64,000 nucleotides of DNA from Mycobacterium colombiense (GTDB taxonomy: Bacteria > Actinomycetota > Actinomycetes > Mycobacteriales > Mycobacteriaceae): assembly GCF_001672755.1 (NCBI RefSeq), contig NZ_LZKI01000010.1, positions 1 through 64,000 of the forward strand. Reading direction: 5' to 3'. Positions 1 through 8,799 of this stretch are shown piece after piece. How positions within the stretch are numbered: the first letter of the stretch is position 1; every line of letters begins with the position of its first letter. The notes beneath the pieces were generated by a model. That model had not been told where the DNA came from, made no database searches, and was given only the letters and a program-made list of their open reading frames with translations. Position numbers and translations under genes: made by a program.

Positions 1-177
1 GCACATCTCGCCCACCGCATCCGGCCACAGCGGCGTCGGCGGCTTGCCCCAGCCCCCGCCCGGGCCACTCGCCCAGCCCTGCCATCGCGACCGGTCGGTG
101 AACGTCTGCGGGGTGGCCCGGTACAGCAGCACCGGGTCCCTGCGGGTGAAACTGTCGGCGACGATGTACACCCACCC
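1..177 (-). pseudogene. Inverted fragment of the DUF4185-family gene
   Basis: Read on the minus strand from 177 down to 1, this is an open frame beginning GWVYIVADSFTRRD and ending at VGEMC. It lacks both ends of a gene. Its last 25 residues (WASGPGGG to GEMC) are encoded a second time on the plus strand from 180 onward, where the frame continues to a normal C-terminus. So the piece belongs directly upstream of the plus-strand copy but lies in inverted orientation. This could be a sequencing or assembly fold-back, or a real inverted duplication. Family assignment rests on the joined sequence, which resembles mycobacterial DUF4185 proteins (Rv3707c-like). Confidence 0.7.
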
Positions 178-254
178 GCTGGGCGAGTGGCCCGGGCGGG
201 GGCTGGGGCAAGCCGCCGACGCCGCTGTGGCCGGATGCGGTGGGCGAGATGTGC
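1..254. repeat. 77-bp perfect inverted repeat (fold-back) at the window edge
   Basis: Bases 1-77 are the exact reverse complement of 178-254, separated by 100 bases of single-copy sequence. The left arm stops exactly at the window edge, so its true length cannot be seen. The plus-strand sequence of 178-254 and the minus-strand reading of 1-177 encode the same protein segment in the same frame. Confidence 0.9.
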
Positions 255-578
255 ATTCGGCAGATCGACGGCAAGGCGGTGCTGTCCTATTTCAACGCGG
301 TCACCGGCAACATGGAGGTCCGGGTGGCCAACGACCCGACGGGCCTGGGCGATGCGCCGGTCACCACGGTGGTGCAGCACGACGAGTGGCCGGATCCGGC
401 GGAGAGCCTGCCGCCGCCCTACGACAATCGGCTCGCGCAACCGTACGGCGGCTACATCTCGCCCGGCTCCACCCTGGATGAGCTGCGAATCTTCGTGAGC
501 CAGTGGGACACTCGCGCGCGGGTGGCCGCGCCGTACCGGGTCATCCAGTTCGCGGTCAACCCGTTTCGGCCTGAGTAG
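178..578 (+). CDS. DUF4185-family protein, C-terminal part (Rv3707c-like)
   Basis: The open frame runs from the fold-back junction to TAG at 576-578 and has no credible start of its own. The GTG at 240 is internal. The visible sequence contains GEMCIRQIDGKAVLSYFN, then a conserved QPYGGYISPGSTLDE segment and ends NPFRPE. I recognise this as the C-terminus of the mycobacterial DUF4185 family, a predicted beta-propeller-like secreted protein of unknown function. The upstream coding part is present only in inverted form at 1-177. Position next to the Rv3706c/Rv3705A-like genes agrees with the M. tuberculosis order. It is partial in this window. Confidence 0.7.
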
Positions 579-738
579 GCCCCAGGGTTCCCAGGCCCGT
601 TCGCGGGTGGCTGATCGTGTGGGTGATCACCGGAGCTTTGCCGCGCCGATACGCCCGCTGACCGGGGGCTTTAGTTCACAGCTGCTACATAAGCAGCGCA
701 TAGCCGCCACTACTGTTAACGGCTTCATCATTTGTCTC

Positions 739-1194
739 ATGAGTGAAACATCTGAAACCCCCACTGTGCGGCACTCCACCGCCACTGCACCGGTCGCCGC
801 CGAAGCGGCGGCGGCCTACCGGGCCCCGCGGGTCTTCCAACTCGCCGCGTGGGTCGCCATCGTCGCCGGGATCGTGTTCATCGTCGCGGTCATCTTCTTC
901 ACCGGCTTCATCCTCGGCCACCGCGGCGGCCATCACGGCCACCACCACCACAAGCACCACCACGCGATGGTTCACCACCGCGGTCCTGGCGGCCCCGGCA
1001 ACTTCGGCGGCCCGGGCGCACCGGGCGGCCAGGGTGGACAGGGCGGACAGAACGGTCCGGGAGCCACCACCGCTCCTCCGTCGACGTCGGGCGTGCGTCC
1101 CAGCGGCATGGCCCCGGGTCAGCTCCCGGCGTCGGTCTTCCACTCCGCGGCCGCGACGGGTCAGGTCCCGAGCATCATCGTGCTGACCAACTGA
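739..1194 (+). CDS. His/Gly-rich single-pass membrane protein (Rv3706c-like)
   Basis: This is a 151-residue protein starting MSETSETPTV. It has an Ala-rich N-terminus, one hydrophobic segment at about residues 33-59, then a His cluster (about 61-80, HHGHHHHKHHH) and a Gly/Pro/Gln-rich tail. ATG 739 is the only start that gives this N-terminus, which is shared with the paralogue at 1349 (both begin MSET and have WVxIVAGIVFI in the membrane segment). The function is unknown. The His cluster could bind metal, but that is a guess. Position fits the proline-rich gene pair Rv3706c/Rv3705A of M. tuberculosis. A strong hairpin follows the stop codon. Confidence 0.75.
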   Translation: MSETSETPTVRHSTATAPVAAEAAAAYRAPRVFQLAAWVAIVAGIVFIVAVIFFTGFILGHRGGHHGHHHHKHHHAMVHHRGPGGPGNFGGPGAPGGQGGQGGQNGPGATTAPPSTSGVRPSGMAPGQLPASVFHSAAATGQVPSIIVLTN

Positions 1195-1211
1195 AAAACC
1201 CTTGTCAACCA

Positions 1212-1244
1212 GTGGCCCGGCGCTCCTCGTGAGCGCCGGGCCAC
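1212..1244 (+). terminator. Perfect 14-bp hairpin after the first His-rich gene
   Basis: The 14 bases at 1212-1225 pair perfectly with 1231-1244 around a 5-base loop. The stem is almost all G/C and starts 17 bases after the stop codon. No U-tract follows, as is common for mycobacterial hairpin terminators, so termination strength is uncertain. Confidence 0.7.
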
Positions 1245-1348
1245 CTGTCGTTCGCGGTCACCGGCGCCTAACCGCCGCATCTCGATTCACAACAATTTTC
1301 TCGCCGAGACCTGTTAGGACCAGCCAGCGCGGGGCAATATGGCAAGGC

Positions 1349-1885
1349 ATGAGTGAGACACCCGAACCACACACCGAGCCGACTGATTCGACCCCGGCCG
1401 CACCCGTCACCGCGCCGCCGCCGCCACCCCCGCACCGGGTGAAGCCGCCGCGGCTCTACACGGCGGCCGCGTGGGTGGTGATCGTCGCGGGCATCGTCTT
1501 CATCCTCTCGTCGCTGTTCTTCGTCGGCGCCTTCATCTGGAAACACCAACACCCCTGCCACCATCACCACGGCATGTTCCACCCGGGCGGCCCCGGCGGC
1601 CCCGGGCCGGGCAACGGACCGTGGGGAGGCCCCGGCGGGCCCGGGCCGGGTAACGGACCCGGCCAGTACGGCGCCCCCGGCGGCTACGGGCCGTGGTACG
1701 GGGGCCCGGGCGGACCCGACAACGGGCCGTGGGGATATGGGCCCGGCGGTCCTGGCCTGATCGTTCCGATGCCCCCCGGTGGCCCGGGCGGTCCCGGCGG
1801 ACCGGTTGCCGGCCCGGGCGTCAGCGGCCCCGGCCAGCCGCCCGCGGTCAGCCCCGGCCCCGGCGCGCCCGCGCCGCGCCCCTGA
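1349..1885 (+). CDS. Pro/Gly-rich single-pass membrane protein (Rv3705A-like)
   Basis: A 178-residue paralogue of the preceding gene. It begins MSETPEPHTE and has a run of six prolines near residue 24, one membrane segment at about 38-63 and a short His cluster (residues 67-74). The long tail is built from GGPGGPGPGNGPWGG-like repeats and has very few charged residues. ATG 1349 was chosen because it aligns with the start of the upstream paralogue. The low-complexity tail is probably disordered and outside the membrane. The function is unknown; the context places it in the gene pair that precedes the ergothioneine region in M. tuberculosis. Confidence 0.75.
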   Translation: MSETPEPHTEPTDSTPAAPVTAPPPPPPHRVKPPRLYTAAAWVVIVAGIVFILSSLFFVGAFIWKHQHPCHHHHGMFHPGGPGGPGPGNGPWGGPGGPGPGNGPGQYGAPGGYGPWYGGPGGPDNGPWGYGPGGPGLIVPMPPGGPGGPGGPVAGPGVSGPGQPPAVSPGPGAPAPRP

Positions 1886-1971
1886 CGAGCGCCTGCTCAA
1901 GTCACGCCTTAAGTCGCGCCCGAATGGGTATGAACCCGTAGTGGGCGGCCGATCGGAAGTCGCCCGTATTT

Positions 1972-2001
1972 TCTTGACCAGGTCAAGATAAGGGGAATAC
2001 T
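1972..2001 (+). promoter_or_regulatory. Palindromic operator/promoter upstream of catalase
   Basis: A perfect 17-base dyad (TCTTGACC-A-GGTCAAGA, 1972-1988) contains a TTGACC hexamer (1974-1979). An AATACT hexamer follows 16 bases later (1996-2001). This looks like a sigma-A-type promoter whose -35 element lies inside an operator, so a dimeric regulator bound there would block RNA polymerase. The regulator cannot be named. An untranslated leader of about 120 bases would follow; within it a 24-codon frame (2041-2115) could be read. Confidence 0.5.
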
Positions 2002-2128
2002 CGATTGCAGGCCGGAAGATCCGGGGCGCTCACTGCGGTAATGAAAATGCCTGATGCTCAGGCGATTCGGTACCGCGGTGTGCGACCTCGGGCACCGCGG
2101 CCTTCAGCCCGGTGACGAGGAGAGCGAA

Positions 2129-3577
2129 ATGACGGAGCCTTTCACGACCACTGACGCGGGCATCGCTGCGCCGAGTGACGACCAGTCGCTGACGATCGGC
2201 CCAGACGGCCCGATTCTGTTGCAGGACCACTACCTGATCGAACAGATGGCGATGTTCAATCGGGAGCGCATCCCGGAGCGCCAGCCGCACGCCAAAGGTG
2301 GTGGCGCATATGGTCATTTCGAAGTGACCAATGACGTCAGCCAATACACCAGGGCCGCGGTGTTCCAGCCCGGCACCAAAACCGAGATGCTGGCCAGGTT
2401 TTCCACCGTCGCCGGCGAGCGGGGCAGCCCAGACACCTGGCGCGACCCGCGGGGCTTCGCGCTGAAGTTCTACACGAGCGAGGGCAATTTCGACCTGGTC
2501 GGCAACAACACCCCGGTCTTCTTCATGCGCGACCCGCTGAAGTTCCAGCACTTCATCCGGTCCCAGAAGCGCTTACAGGCAAGCAATGTGCGTGACCACA
2601 ACATGCAGTGGGATTTCTGGAGCCTGTCCCCGGAATCGGCGCACCAGGTGACATGGCTGATGGGCGACCGGGGAATCCCCAAGACCTGGCGGAACATGAA
2701 CGGCTACAGCAGCCACACCTACAGCTGGATCAACGCGGCCGGCGAGATCTTCTGGGTGAAGTACCACTTCGTCACCGATCAGGGCATCGAGTTCCTGACC
2801 CAGGAGGACGCCGACCGGTTGGCCGGTGAGGACGGCGACTATCACCAGCGCGACCTGTTCGAGTCGATCGAACGCGGGGATCACCCGAGCTGGACGCTGA
2901 AGATGCAGATCATGCCGTACGAGGAGGCCAAGAACTATCGGTTCAACCCGTTCGACCTGACCAAGGTGTGGCCGCACGGCGACTACCCGTTGATCGACGT
3001 CGGCAAGATGACGCTGAACCGCAACGTCACCGACTACCACGCCGAGATCGAGCAGGCGGCCTTCGAGCCGAACAACACCGTGCCCGGCACCGGGTTGAGC
3101 CCGGACAAGATGCTGCAGGCTCGCGGCTTCTCGTACTCCGACGCCCATCGCGCCCGGCTGGGGACCAACTACCGCCAGATCCCGGTCAACACCCCCAAGG
3201 TCGAGGTGAACAGCTACTCCAAGGACGGCGCCATGCGGATGAACAACGTGTCCGACCCGGTCTATGCGCCCAATTCCTACGGCGGGCCGCACGCCGACCC
3301 CGCACGCGCCGCCGAGATCCGCTGGCACGCCGACGGGGACATGGTCCGCTCGGCCTACACGCTGCACGCGGAGGACGACGACTGGGGGCAGGCCGGCACC
3401 ATGGTGCGCGAGGTCCTCGACGATGCGGCCAGGGAACGCCTGGCGCACAACATCATTGGCCACGTCTCCCAAGGTGTGAAAGAGCCGGTGCTGTCGCGGG
3501 TGTTCGAGTACTGGCGCAACGTCGATCCCGACCTCGGCAAAAAGGTCGAGGAAGGCGTGCGGGGCAACGGGGGCTGA
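2129..3577 (+). CDS. katA: Monofunctional haem catalase
   Basis: This 482-residue protein disproportionates hydrogen peroxide to water and oxygen. The active-site segment [13 protein letters not shown] carries the distal His54. The haem-pocket Asn lies in [14 protein letters not shown], and the proximal haem ligand is Tyr336 in [14 protein letters not shown]. Length fits the small-subunit (clade 3) catalases, without the C-terminal flavodoxin-like domain of large catalases. ATG 2129 is preceded by a GAGGAGAG ribosome-binding site; earlier in-frame codons lack one. It is a stand-alone gene between homologues of Rv3705A and Rv3705c, which are adjacent in M. tuberculosis, so it looks inserted. 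The palindrome at 1972-1988 suggests peroxide- or metal-responsive control. The gene symbol is used by analogy. Confidence 0.93.
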   Translation: MTEPFTTTDAGIAAPSDDQSLTIGPDGPILLQDHYLIEQMAMFNRERIPERQPHAKGGGAYGHFEVTNDVSQYTRAAVFQPGTKTEMLARFSTVAGERGSPDTWRDPRGFALKFYTSEGNFDLVGNNTPVFFMRDPLKFQHFIRSQKRLQASNVRDHNMQWDFWSLSPESAHQVTWLMGDRGIPKTWRNMNGYSSHTYSWINAAGEIFWVKYHFVTDQGIEFLTQEDADRLAGEDGDYHQRDLFESIERGDHPSWTLKMQIMPYEEAKNYRFNPFDLTKVWPHGDYPLIDVGKMTLNRNVTDYHAEIEQAAFEPNNTVPGTGLSPDKMLQARGFSYSDAHRARLGTNYRQIPVNTPKVEVNSYSKDGAMRMNNVSDPVYAPNSYGGPHADPARAAEIRWHADGDMVRSAYTLHAEDDDWGQAGTMVREVLDDAARERLAHNIIGHVSQGVKEPVLSRVFEYWRNVDPDLGKKVEEGVRGNGG

Positions 3578-3609
3578 CCGCCCGTCGGTGCGCCTGGCAT
3601 GATCGCTGC

Positions 3610-4281
3610 ATGACCATGCGGGTGACGCAGGTTGTCCAGCTGCACGGGGCCGCGATGGCCATCGGATTGGTTCTGGCGGCCGCGGCCGCAATGCCGGTGG
3701 CGGCCGCGCACCCGTCGGAGCCCGGCGTGGTGAACTACGCCGTGCTGGGCAAGGGATCGGTCGGCAACATCGTCGGCGGGCCCATGGGGTGGGAGTCGGT
3801 GTTCACCCAGCCCGGGCAAGGTGACTGGGTGGACCTCCCGGACTGCAACAACTGGGCCGACATCGGTTTGCCCGAGGTGTACAACGATCCCGACCTGGCG
3901 TCGTTCAACGGGGCCCTCACCCAGACGTCGGCCAGCGACCAGACCCATCTGGTCAAACAGGCCGTCGGGGTGTTCGCCACCAACGAGGCCGCCGGACGGG
4001 CATTTCACCGGGTGGTGGATCGGACGGTGGGCTGTTCGGGACAGACCACCGCGCTCCACCTGGACAACGGCAGCACGCAGGTGTGGTCGTTCGACGGCGG
4101 GCCGGCCGGCCCGGCCGATGAGAACTGGACGAAGCAGGAGGCCGGCACCGATCGCCGGTGCTTCAATCAAACCAGGCTGCGCGAAAACGTGTTGCTGCAG
4201 GCGAAAGTGTGCCAATCCGGTAACGCCGGACCCGCGGTGAACGTGCTAGCTGGGGCGATGCAGAACGCGTTGGGTCAATAG
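3610..4281 (+). CDS. Exported PknH-sensor-domain-like protein (Rv3705c-like)
   Basis: A 223-residue protein with a typical Sec signal sequence at residues 1 to about 36 (hydrophobic LVLAAAAAMPVAAA, then AHPSEP). No lipobox cysteine is visible, so it is probably secreted rather than lipid-anchored. The mature part has paired cysteines (DLPDCNNW, VGCSGQ, RRCFNQ, AKVCQS) and the AxRAFHRVVDRTVGCSG region typical of the extracellular PknH C-terminal sensor domain family. No enzymatic function is known. It lies directly upstream of egtA, as Rv3705c does in M. tuberculosis. Confidence 0.8.
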   Translation: MTMRVTQVVQLHGAAMAIGLVLAAAAAMPVAAAHPSEPGVVNYAVLGKGSVGNIVGGPMGWESVFTQPGQGDWVDLPDCNNWADIGLPEVYNDPDLASFNGALTQTSASDQTHLVKQAVGVFATNEAAGRAFHRVVDRTVGCSGQTTALHLDNGSTQVWSFDGGPAGPADENWTKQEAGTDRRCFNQTRLRENVLLQAKVCQSGNAGPAVNVLAGAMQNALGQ

Positions 4282-4461
4282 TCGAGCGATTGGGTAACCG
4301 TCTGTCCCGAGCACCTCGAAGTGCGGAGAAGGGAATTTGTCGGGGGCATCTGATAGATGAAGCACTAGACGAAGTGGTGCCGATTAACGTTCGATTAGCT
4401 GCGCAGGGAAGCGGTCCGCAGGCGCATGTTCAGGTTTGCCCGGGCCCGAAGGGATCGTGAT

Positions 4462-5775
4462 ATGACGTTCGCGCCGATCACCGCCGCGGCTTCGCAGTCG
4501 GAGTCGCGCGTGCCCGGTGCCGAACCCGCCCCCGAACTCAACATCGCCGAACTGGCCGACTCCGCGGCCGTCGCGCAATACATCGCCGAGGGATGTCTGG
4601 TGGACGCCCCGCTGGGTCGTGTCGGCCTGGAGTTGGAGGCCCACTGCCACGACCCGGCCGACCCGCACCGCAGACCGGGCTGGAGCGAGATCGCCGACGT
4701 GCTCGACGCGCTGCCCGCGCTGCCGGGCGGCAGCAGGATCACCGTGGAACCGGGCGGTGCCGTCGAACTGTCGGGGCCGCCGGCCGACGGCGTGGTGCCG
4801 GCCATCGAGGGCATGCGCCGGGATCAGGCCGTGCTCCAGCCGGCGTTTGCTGCGGCCGGGTTGGGCCTGGTCTTCCTCGGCGCCGATCCGCTGCGCCCGC
4901 CCAAGCGCATCAACCCCGGCGCCCGGTACCGCGCCATGGAACAGTTCTTCGCGACCAGCGACTCCGGGGAGGCCGGCGCGGCGATGATGACCTCCACCGC
5001 ATCGATTCAGGTCAACCTGGACGCCGGGCCGCGCGACGGCTGGGCGGCCCGGGTGCGCCTCGCACATGCGTTGGGGCCCACCATGATCGCGATCACCGCC
5101 AACTCGCCGATGCTGGACGGCGACTTCACCGGCTGGGTGTCGAGCCGGCAGCGGGTGTGGGGCCGGATGGATTCAGCGCGCTGTGGACCCATCCTGGGCG
5201 CCAGCGGCGACGACCCGGGCACCGACTGGGCGCGGTATGCGCTCAAGGCCCCGGTGATGCTGGTGCACAACCCCGACGCCGAGGCGGTCACGCATTGGGT
5301 GCCCTTTGCCGATTGGGTCGACGGCCGCGTGTTGCTCGGGGATCGTCGCCCCAGCGTCGCAGACCTGGAATACCACCTGACCACGCTGTTCCCGCCGGTG
5401 CGACCCAGGCAGTGGCTGGAGATCCGTTATCTGGACAGCGTGCCCGACGCGCTGTGGCCCGCCGTCGCGTTCACCCTGACGGTCCTGCTCGACGACCCGG
5501 CCGCCGCCGACATCGCGGCCGAGGCCGTCGAACCGGTGGCCACCGCCTGGGACACCGCGGCCCGGGTCGGGCTGCGGGACCGGCGGCTGTACGCGGCGGC
5601 CAACGCGTGCATGACCGTCGCCGCCGCGAAGGCGCCCGCCGAACTCGGCGATTCGATGCGCCGGCTGGTCCGATTGGTCGACCAGGGCCGCTGCCCCGGC
5701 GACGATTTCTCCGACCAGGTGGTCGCGCACGGCCTGGCCCCCACGGTGGCGCGACTCGCGCAAGGGGAGCCGTGA
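4462..5775 (+). CDS. egtA: EgtA, glutamate-cysteine ligase of ergothioneine synthesis
   Basis: This 437-residue ATP-dependent ligase joins glutamate and cysteine to gamma-glutamylcysteine, the sulphur donor for EgtB. It belongs to the GCS2 family: [12 protein letters not shown] near residue 52, [13 protein letters not shown] near residue 95, and [13 protein letters not shown] in the middle. The ATG at 4462 follows a weak GAAGGG-type site. Its stop codon overlaps the GTG of egtB. It heads a tightly packed five-gene operon matching Rv3704c-Rv3700c. The 180 bases upstream contain no clear promoter that I can name. Confidence 0.95.
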   Translation: MTFAPITAAASQSESRVPGAEPAPELNIAELADSAAVAQYIAEGCLVDAPLGRVGLELEAHCHDPADPHRRPGWSEIADVLDALPALPGGSRITVEPGGAVELSGPPADGVVPAIEGMRRDQAVLQPAFAAAGLGLVFLGADPLRPPKRINPGARYRAMEQFFATSDSGEAGAAMMTSTASIQVNLDAGPRDGWAARVRLAHALGPTMIAITANSPMLDGDFTGWVSSRQRVWGRMDSARCGPILGASGDDPGTDWARYALKAPVMLVHNPDAEAVTHWVPFADWVDGRVLLGDRRPSVADLEYHLTTLFPPVRPRQWLEIRYLDSVPDALWPAVAFTLTVLLDDPAAADIAAEAVEPVATAWDTAARVGLRDRRLYAAANACMTVAAAKAPAELGDSMRRLVRLVDQGRCPGDDFSDQVVAHGLAPTVARLAQGEP

Positions 5776-7136
5776 CGTCTCCGGAGAATTCCGACCCGCT
5801 GCGCCCGGCTGCGCCGCGCTTACGGTCGTCATGCCGGGAGGGCATCGCCGACGACCTGGCGCGGACGCGGACGCGGACGCTGCGGCTGGTCGAGTTCGAC
5901 GACGCCGAACTCTACCGGCAGTACGACCCGTTGATGAGCCCGCTGGTATGGGACCTGGCGCACATCGGCCAGCAGGAGGAGCTGTGGCTGTTGCGCGGCG
6001 GTGACCCCGCGCGCCCCGGGATGCTGCCGCCGGCGGTGGAGGGGCTCTACGACGCCTTCGTGCATTCCCGCGCCAGCCGGGTCGATCTGCCGCTGCTGTC
6101 GCCGGACAAGGCGCGGGCCTACTGCCGGACCGTGCGTTCGGCCGTGCTCGACGCGCTCGACGCCTTGCCCGATGATCCCGCCGGCGACGAGGCCGCGTTC
6201 GTGTACGCGATGGTGGTCAGCCACGAAAACCAGCACGACGAAACCATGTTGCAGGCGCTGAATCTGCGCAGCGGCGCACCCCTGTTGCGGGACGCCGCCG
6301 TGCTGCCGGCCGGTCGAGCGGGTTTGGCCGGCACGTCGGTGCTGGTGCCCGGCGGCGAATTCGTGCTCGGTGTGGACGCCGCCGCCGAGCCGTATTCGCT
6401 GGACAACGAGCGCCCGGCCCACGTCGTCGACCTGCCCGCGTTCCGGATCGGCCGGGTTCCGGTCACCAACGGCGAATGGCGCCGGTTCGTCGACGACGGC
6501 GGCTACGACCAGCCGCGCTGGTGGTCGGAGCGCGGCTGGCAGCACCGCCGGGTTGCGGGCCTCACCGCGCCGCAGTTCTGGAGCTCCGACGGCGCGACCC
6601 GCACCCGGTTCGGCCACGTCGAGGACATCCCGGCCGACGAACCCGTCCAGCACGTCAGCTATTTCGAGGCCGAGGCCTACGCGGCCTGGGCCGGTGCCCG
6701 GCTGCCCACCGAGATGGAATGGGAGAAGGCCTGCACCTGGGATCCGTCCACCAATACCCGGCGCCGGTTTCCCTGGGGCGAGCGCAAACCGGACGAGGCG
6801 CTGGCCAACCTCGGCGGCACCGCGTTGCGGCCGGCGCCCGTCGGCGCCTACCCGGGAGGCGCTTCGCCGTGCGGGGCCGAGCAGATGCTCGGCGAGGTCT
6901 GGGAGTGGACCACCTCCCCGCTGCGGCCCTGGCCGGGGTTCGTGCCGATGCTCTACGAACGGTATTCGCAGCCCTTCTTCGACGGCGATTACCGGGTGCT
7001 GCGCGGCGGCTCCTGGGCCGTCGAGCCCGGCATCATGCGCCCGAGTTTCCGCAACTGGGATCACCCCTACCGGCGCCAGATCTTCTCCGGCGTCCGGTTG
7101 GCATGGGACGTCCCCGACGCCGGGGGTCGCGCCTGA
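5772..7136 (+). CDS. egtB: EgtB, hercynine oxygenase (sulfoxide synthase)
   Basis: A 454-residue non-haem iron enzyme that couples gamma-glutamylcysteine to hercynine with oxygen. The N-terminal DinB-like domain carries the iron ligands: His64 (DLAHIGQ) and the HX3HXE motif at His151, His155 and Glu157 (SHENQHDE). The C-terminal formylglycine-generating-enzyme-like domain includes [18 protein letters not shown] and the final [10 protein letters not shown] to GVRLAWD. The GTG at 5772 overlaps the egtA stop. Oddly, residues 8-22 ([14 protein letters not shown]) are encoded by a 40-base dispersed repeat also found at 27467. A triplicated GCGGAC at 5861-5878 gives RTRTRT. So the N-terminus is longer than I expect for this family. 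Confidence 0.95.
   Translation: MTSPENSDPLRPAAPRLRSSCREGIADDLARTRTRTLRLVEFDDAELYRQYDPLMSPLVWDLAHIGQQEELWLLRGGDPARPGMLPPAVEGLYDAFVHSRASRVDLPLLSPDKARAYCRTVRSAVLDALDALPDDPAGDEAAFVYAMVVSHENQHDETMLQALNLRSGAPLLRDAAVLPAGRAGLAGTSVLVPGGEFVLGVDAAAEPYSLDNERPAHVVDLPAFRIGRVPVTNGEWRRFVDDGGYDQPRWWSERGWQHRRVAGLTAPQFWSSDGATRTRFGHVEDIPADEPVQHVSYFEAEAYAAWAGARLPTEMEWEKACTWDPSTNTRRRFPWGERKPDEALANLGGTALRPAPVGAYPGGASPCGAEQMLGEVWEWTTSPLRPWPGFVPMLYERYSQPFFDGDYRVLRGGSWAVEPGIMRPSFRNWDHPYRRQIFSGVRLAWDVPDAGGRA
5793..5832 (+). repeat. Dispersed 40-bp repeat, copy 1 (inside egtB)
   Basis: This 40-base segment matches 27467-27506 with 4 mismatches (90% identity). Here it is translated as part of the extreme N-terminus of EgtB; the other copy lies between genes. 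I saw no third copy in the window. Confidence 0.75.
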
Positions 7137-7834
7137 TGTGCCGGCACCTGGGCTGGCTGGGGACCGACGTCACGATTTCCTCGCTGGTGCTCGACCCGCC
7201 GTTCGGCCTGCGGGTGCAGTCCTACGCGCCGCGCCGACAAAAGCACTGCCTGCTCAACGCCGACGGTTGGGGCGTCGGGTTTTTCGACGATCATGAGCCG
7301 CGCCGCTGGCGCAGCCAGGCGCCGCTGTGGGGCGACGTGTCGTTCGATTCCATCGCGCCCGCGCTGCGCAGCCGCTGCGTGGTGGCCGCGGTGCGCTCGG
7401 CCACCGTCGGCATGCCGATCGAGGCCAGCGCGTGTGCGCCGTTCACCGACGGGCAGTGGTTGTTGTCGCACAACGGAATCGTGGATCTGGCCGTGTTGCC
7501 GGCGACGTCGCGCGCCGAATCGGTCTGTGACAGCGCGATACTGGCGGCCACCATCTTCGGGCGCGGCCTCGACGCGCTGGGGGAGACCATCGAAGAGGTC
7601 GCCGCGGCCGATCCGAACGCCCGGCTGAACATATTGGCCGCCAATGGCTCTCGCATGCTGGCGACGGCCTGGGGCGACACGTTGTCCATCCTGCGGCGCC
7701 CGGACGGAGTGGTCCTGGCCAGCGAACCCTACGACAACGACTCCGACTGGGAGGACGTGCCGGACCGCCACCTTGTCGAAGTCACCGCGAACGGTGTCAC
7801 GATGACGCCGCTGGATCAGTCGAGAGGATCTTGA
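7136..7834 (+). CDS. egtC: EgtC, gamma-glutamyl hercynylcysteine sulfoxide amidohydrolase
   Basis: A 232-residue class II glutamine-amidotransferase-type (Ntn) hydrolase that removes glutamate from the EgtB product. Cys2 (MCRHLGWLG) would become the N-terminal nucleophile after methionine removal. The [14 protein letters not shown] and LLSHNGIVD segments form the Ntn fold pocket. The ATG shares one base with the egtB stop (TGATG) and its own stop overlaps the egtD ATG in the same way, so the operon is translationally coupled. Confidence 0.95.
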   Translation: MCRHLGWLGTDVTISSLVLDPPFGLRVQSYAPRRQKHCLLNADGWGVGFFDDHEPRRWRSQAPLWGDVSFDSIAPALRSRCVVAAVRSATVGMPIEASACAPFTDGQWLLSHNGIVDLAVLPATSRAESVCDSAILAATIFGRGLDALGETIEEVAAADPNARLNILAANGSRMLATAWGDTLSILRRPDGVVLASEPYDNDSDWEDVPDRHLVEVTANGVTMTPLDQSRGS

Positions 7835-8799
7835 TGACGCTGTCGCTGTCGAACCACCTGGCCGCCGACTCGGCGTACCACGCCTTGCGCCGCGACGTGC
7901 TGGAAGGCCTGCAGAAGACACCAAAGACATTGCCGCCCAAATGGTTCTACGATTCCGTGGGCAGTGAGCTGTTCGACCAGATCACCCGCCTGCCGGAGTA
8001 CTACCCCACGCGCGCCGAGGCCGAGATCTTGCGGGCACGGGCGGCCGAAGTCGCATCGGCCAGCGAGGCCGACACCCTGGTGGAACTGGGCAGCGGGACA
8101 TCGGAGAAGACGCGGGTGTTGCTCGACGCGCTGCGGGCGCGGGGTTCGCTGCGCAGGTTCGTCCCGTTCGACGTGGACGCCAGCATCCTGTCGACCGCCG
8201 CCGCGGCGATCCAGCAGGAGTATGAGGGCGTCGAAATCAAGGCCGTCTGCGGCGATTTCGAAGAGCACCTGACGGAGATCCCCGACGGCGGGCGCCGGCT
8301 GTTCGTGTTCCTGGGGTCGACGATCGGCAATCTCACGCCCGAACCCCGCGCGGAATTCCTCGCGGCACTGTCCGCGCAGATGCGGACCGGCGACAGCCTG
8401 CTGCTGGGCACGGACCTGATCAAGGACACCGAGCGGCTGGTGCGCGCCTATGACGACGCCGCCGGGGTGACGGCGGCGTTCAACCGCAATGTGCTCGCGG
8501 TGGTGAACAGGGAGCTCGACGCCGACTTCGACGTCGGCGCCTACCGGCATGTGGCCCGGTGGAACGCGGCGGAAGAACGCATCGAGATGTGGCTGCGGTC
8601 CGACCGGCGCCAGCGGGTGCGGGTCGGTGCGCTCGAGCTGACCGTCGACTTCGAAGACGGCGAGGAAATGCTCACCGAGGTGTCGTGTAAGTTCCACTCC
8701 GACAAGGTGACTGGTGAATTGGCGACTGCGGGGTTGCGCCGCACCCAGTGGTGGACCGACGAGGCGAACGACTTCGGGTTGTCGTTGGCCGTGAAGTGA
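7834..8799 (+). CDS. egtD: EgtD, histidine N-alpha-methyltransferase
   Basis: This 321-residue SAM-dependent enzyme trimethylates histidine to hercynine, the first step of ergothioneine synthesis. Features of the family are [16 protein letters not shown] near residue 35, the SAM-binding [12 protein letters not shown] near residue 82, the acidic FVPFDVD segment, [12 protein letters not shown] near residue 160 and the C-terminal [11 protein letters not shown] substrate region. Length matches characterised mycobacterial EgtD. The start codon overlaps the egtC stop; the TTG at 7831 is a less likely alternative. Confidence 0.96.
   Translation: MTLSLSNHLAADSAYHALRRDVLEGLQKTPKTLPPKWFYDSVGSELFDQITRLPEYYPTRAEAEILRARAAEVASASEADTLVELGSGTSEKTRVLLDALRARGSLRRFVPFDVDASILSTAAAAIQQEYEGVEIKAVCGDFEEHLTEIPDGGRRLFVFLGSTIGNLTPEPRAEFLAALSAQMRTGDSLLLGTDLIKDTERLVRAYDDAAGVTAAFNRNVLAVVNRELDADFDVGAYRHVARWNAAEERIEMWLRSDRRQRVRVGALELTVDFEDGEEMLTEVSCKFHSDKVTGELATAGLRRTQWWTDEANDFGLSLAVK

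Noticed and set aside
1926..1931. SigF promoter upstream of catalase (GGGTAT)
   Set aside because: The -10 is perfect but no GTTT-like -35 lies 15-17 bases upstream; the palindromic TTGACC/AATACT pair is a better candidate.
4593..5771. Long N-terminal extension of EgtB
   Set aside because: It overlaps egtA in another frame; GTG 5772 gives the normal EgtB start and an operon-type overlap.
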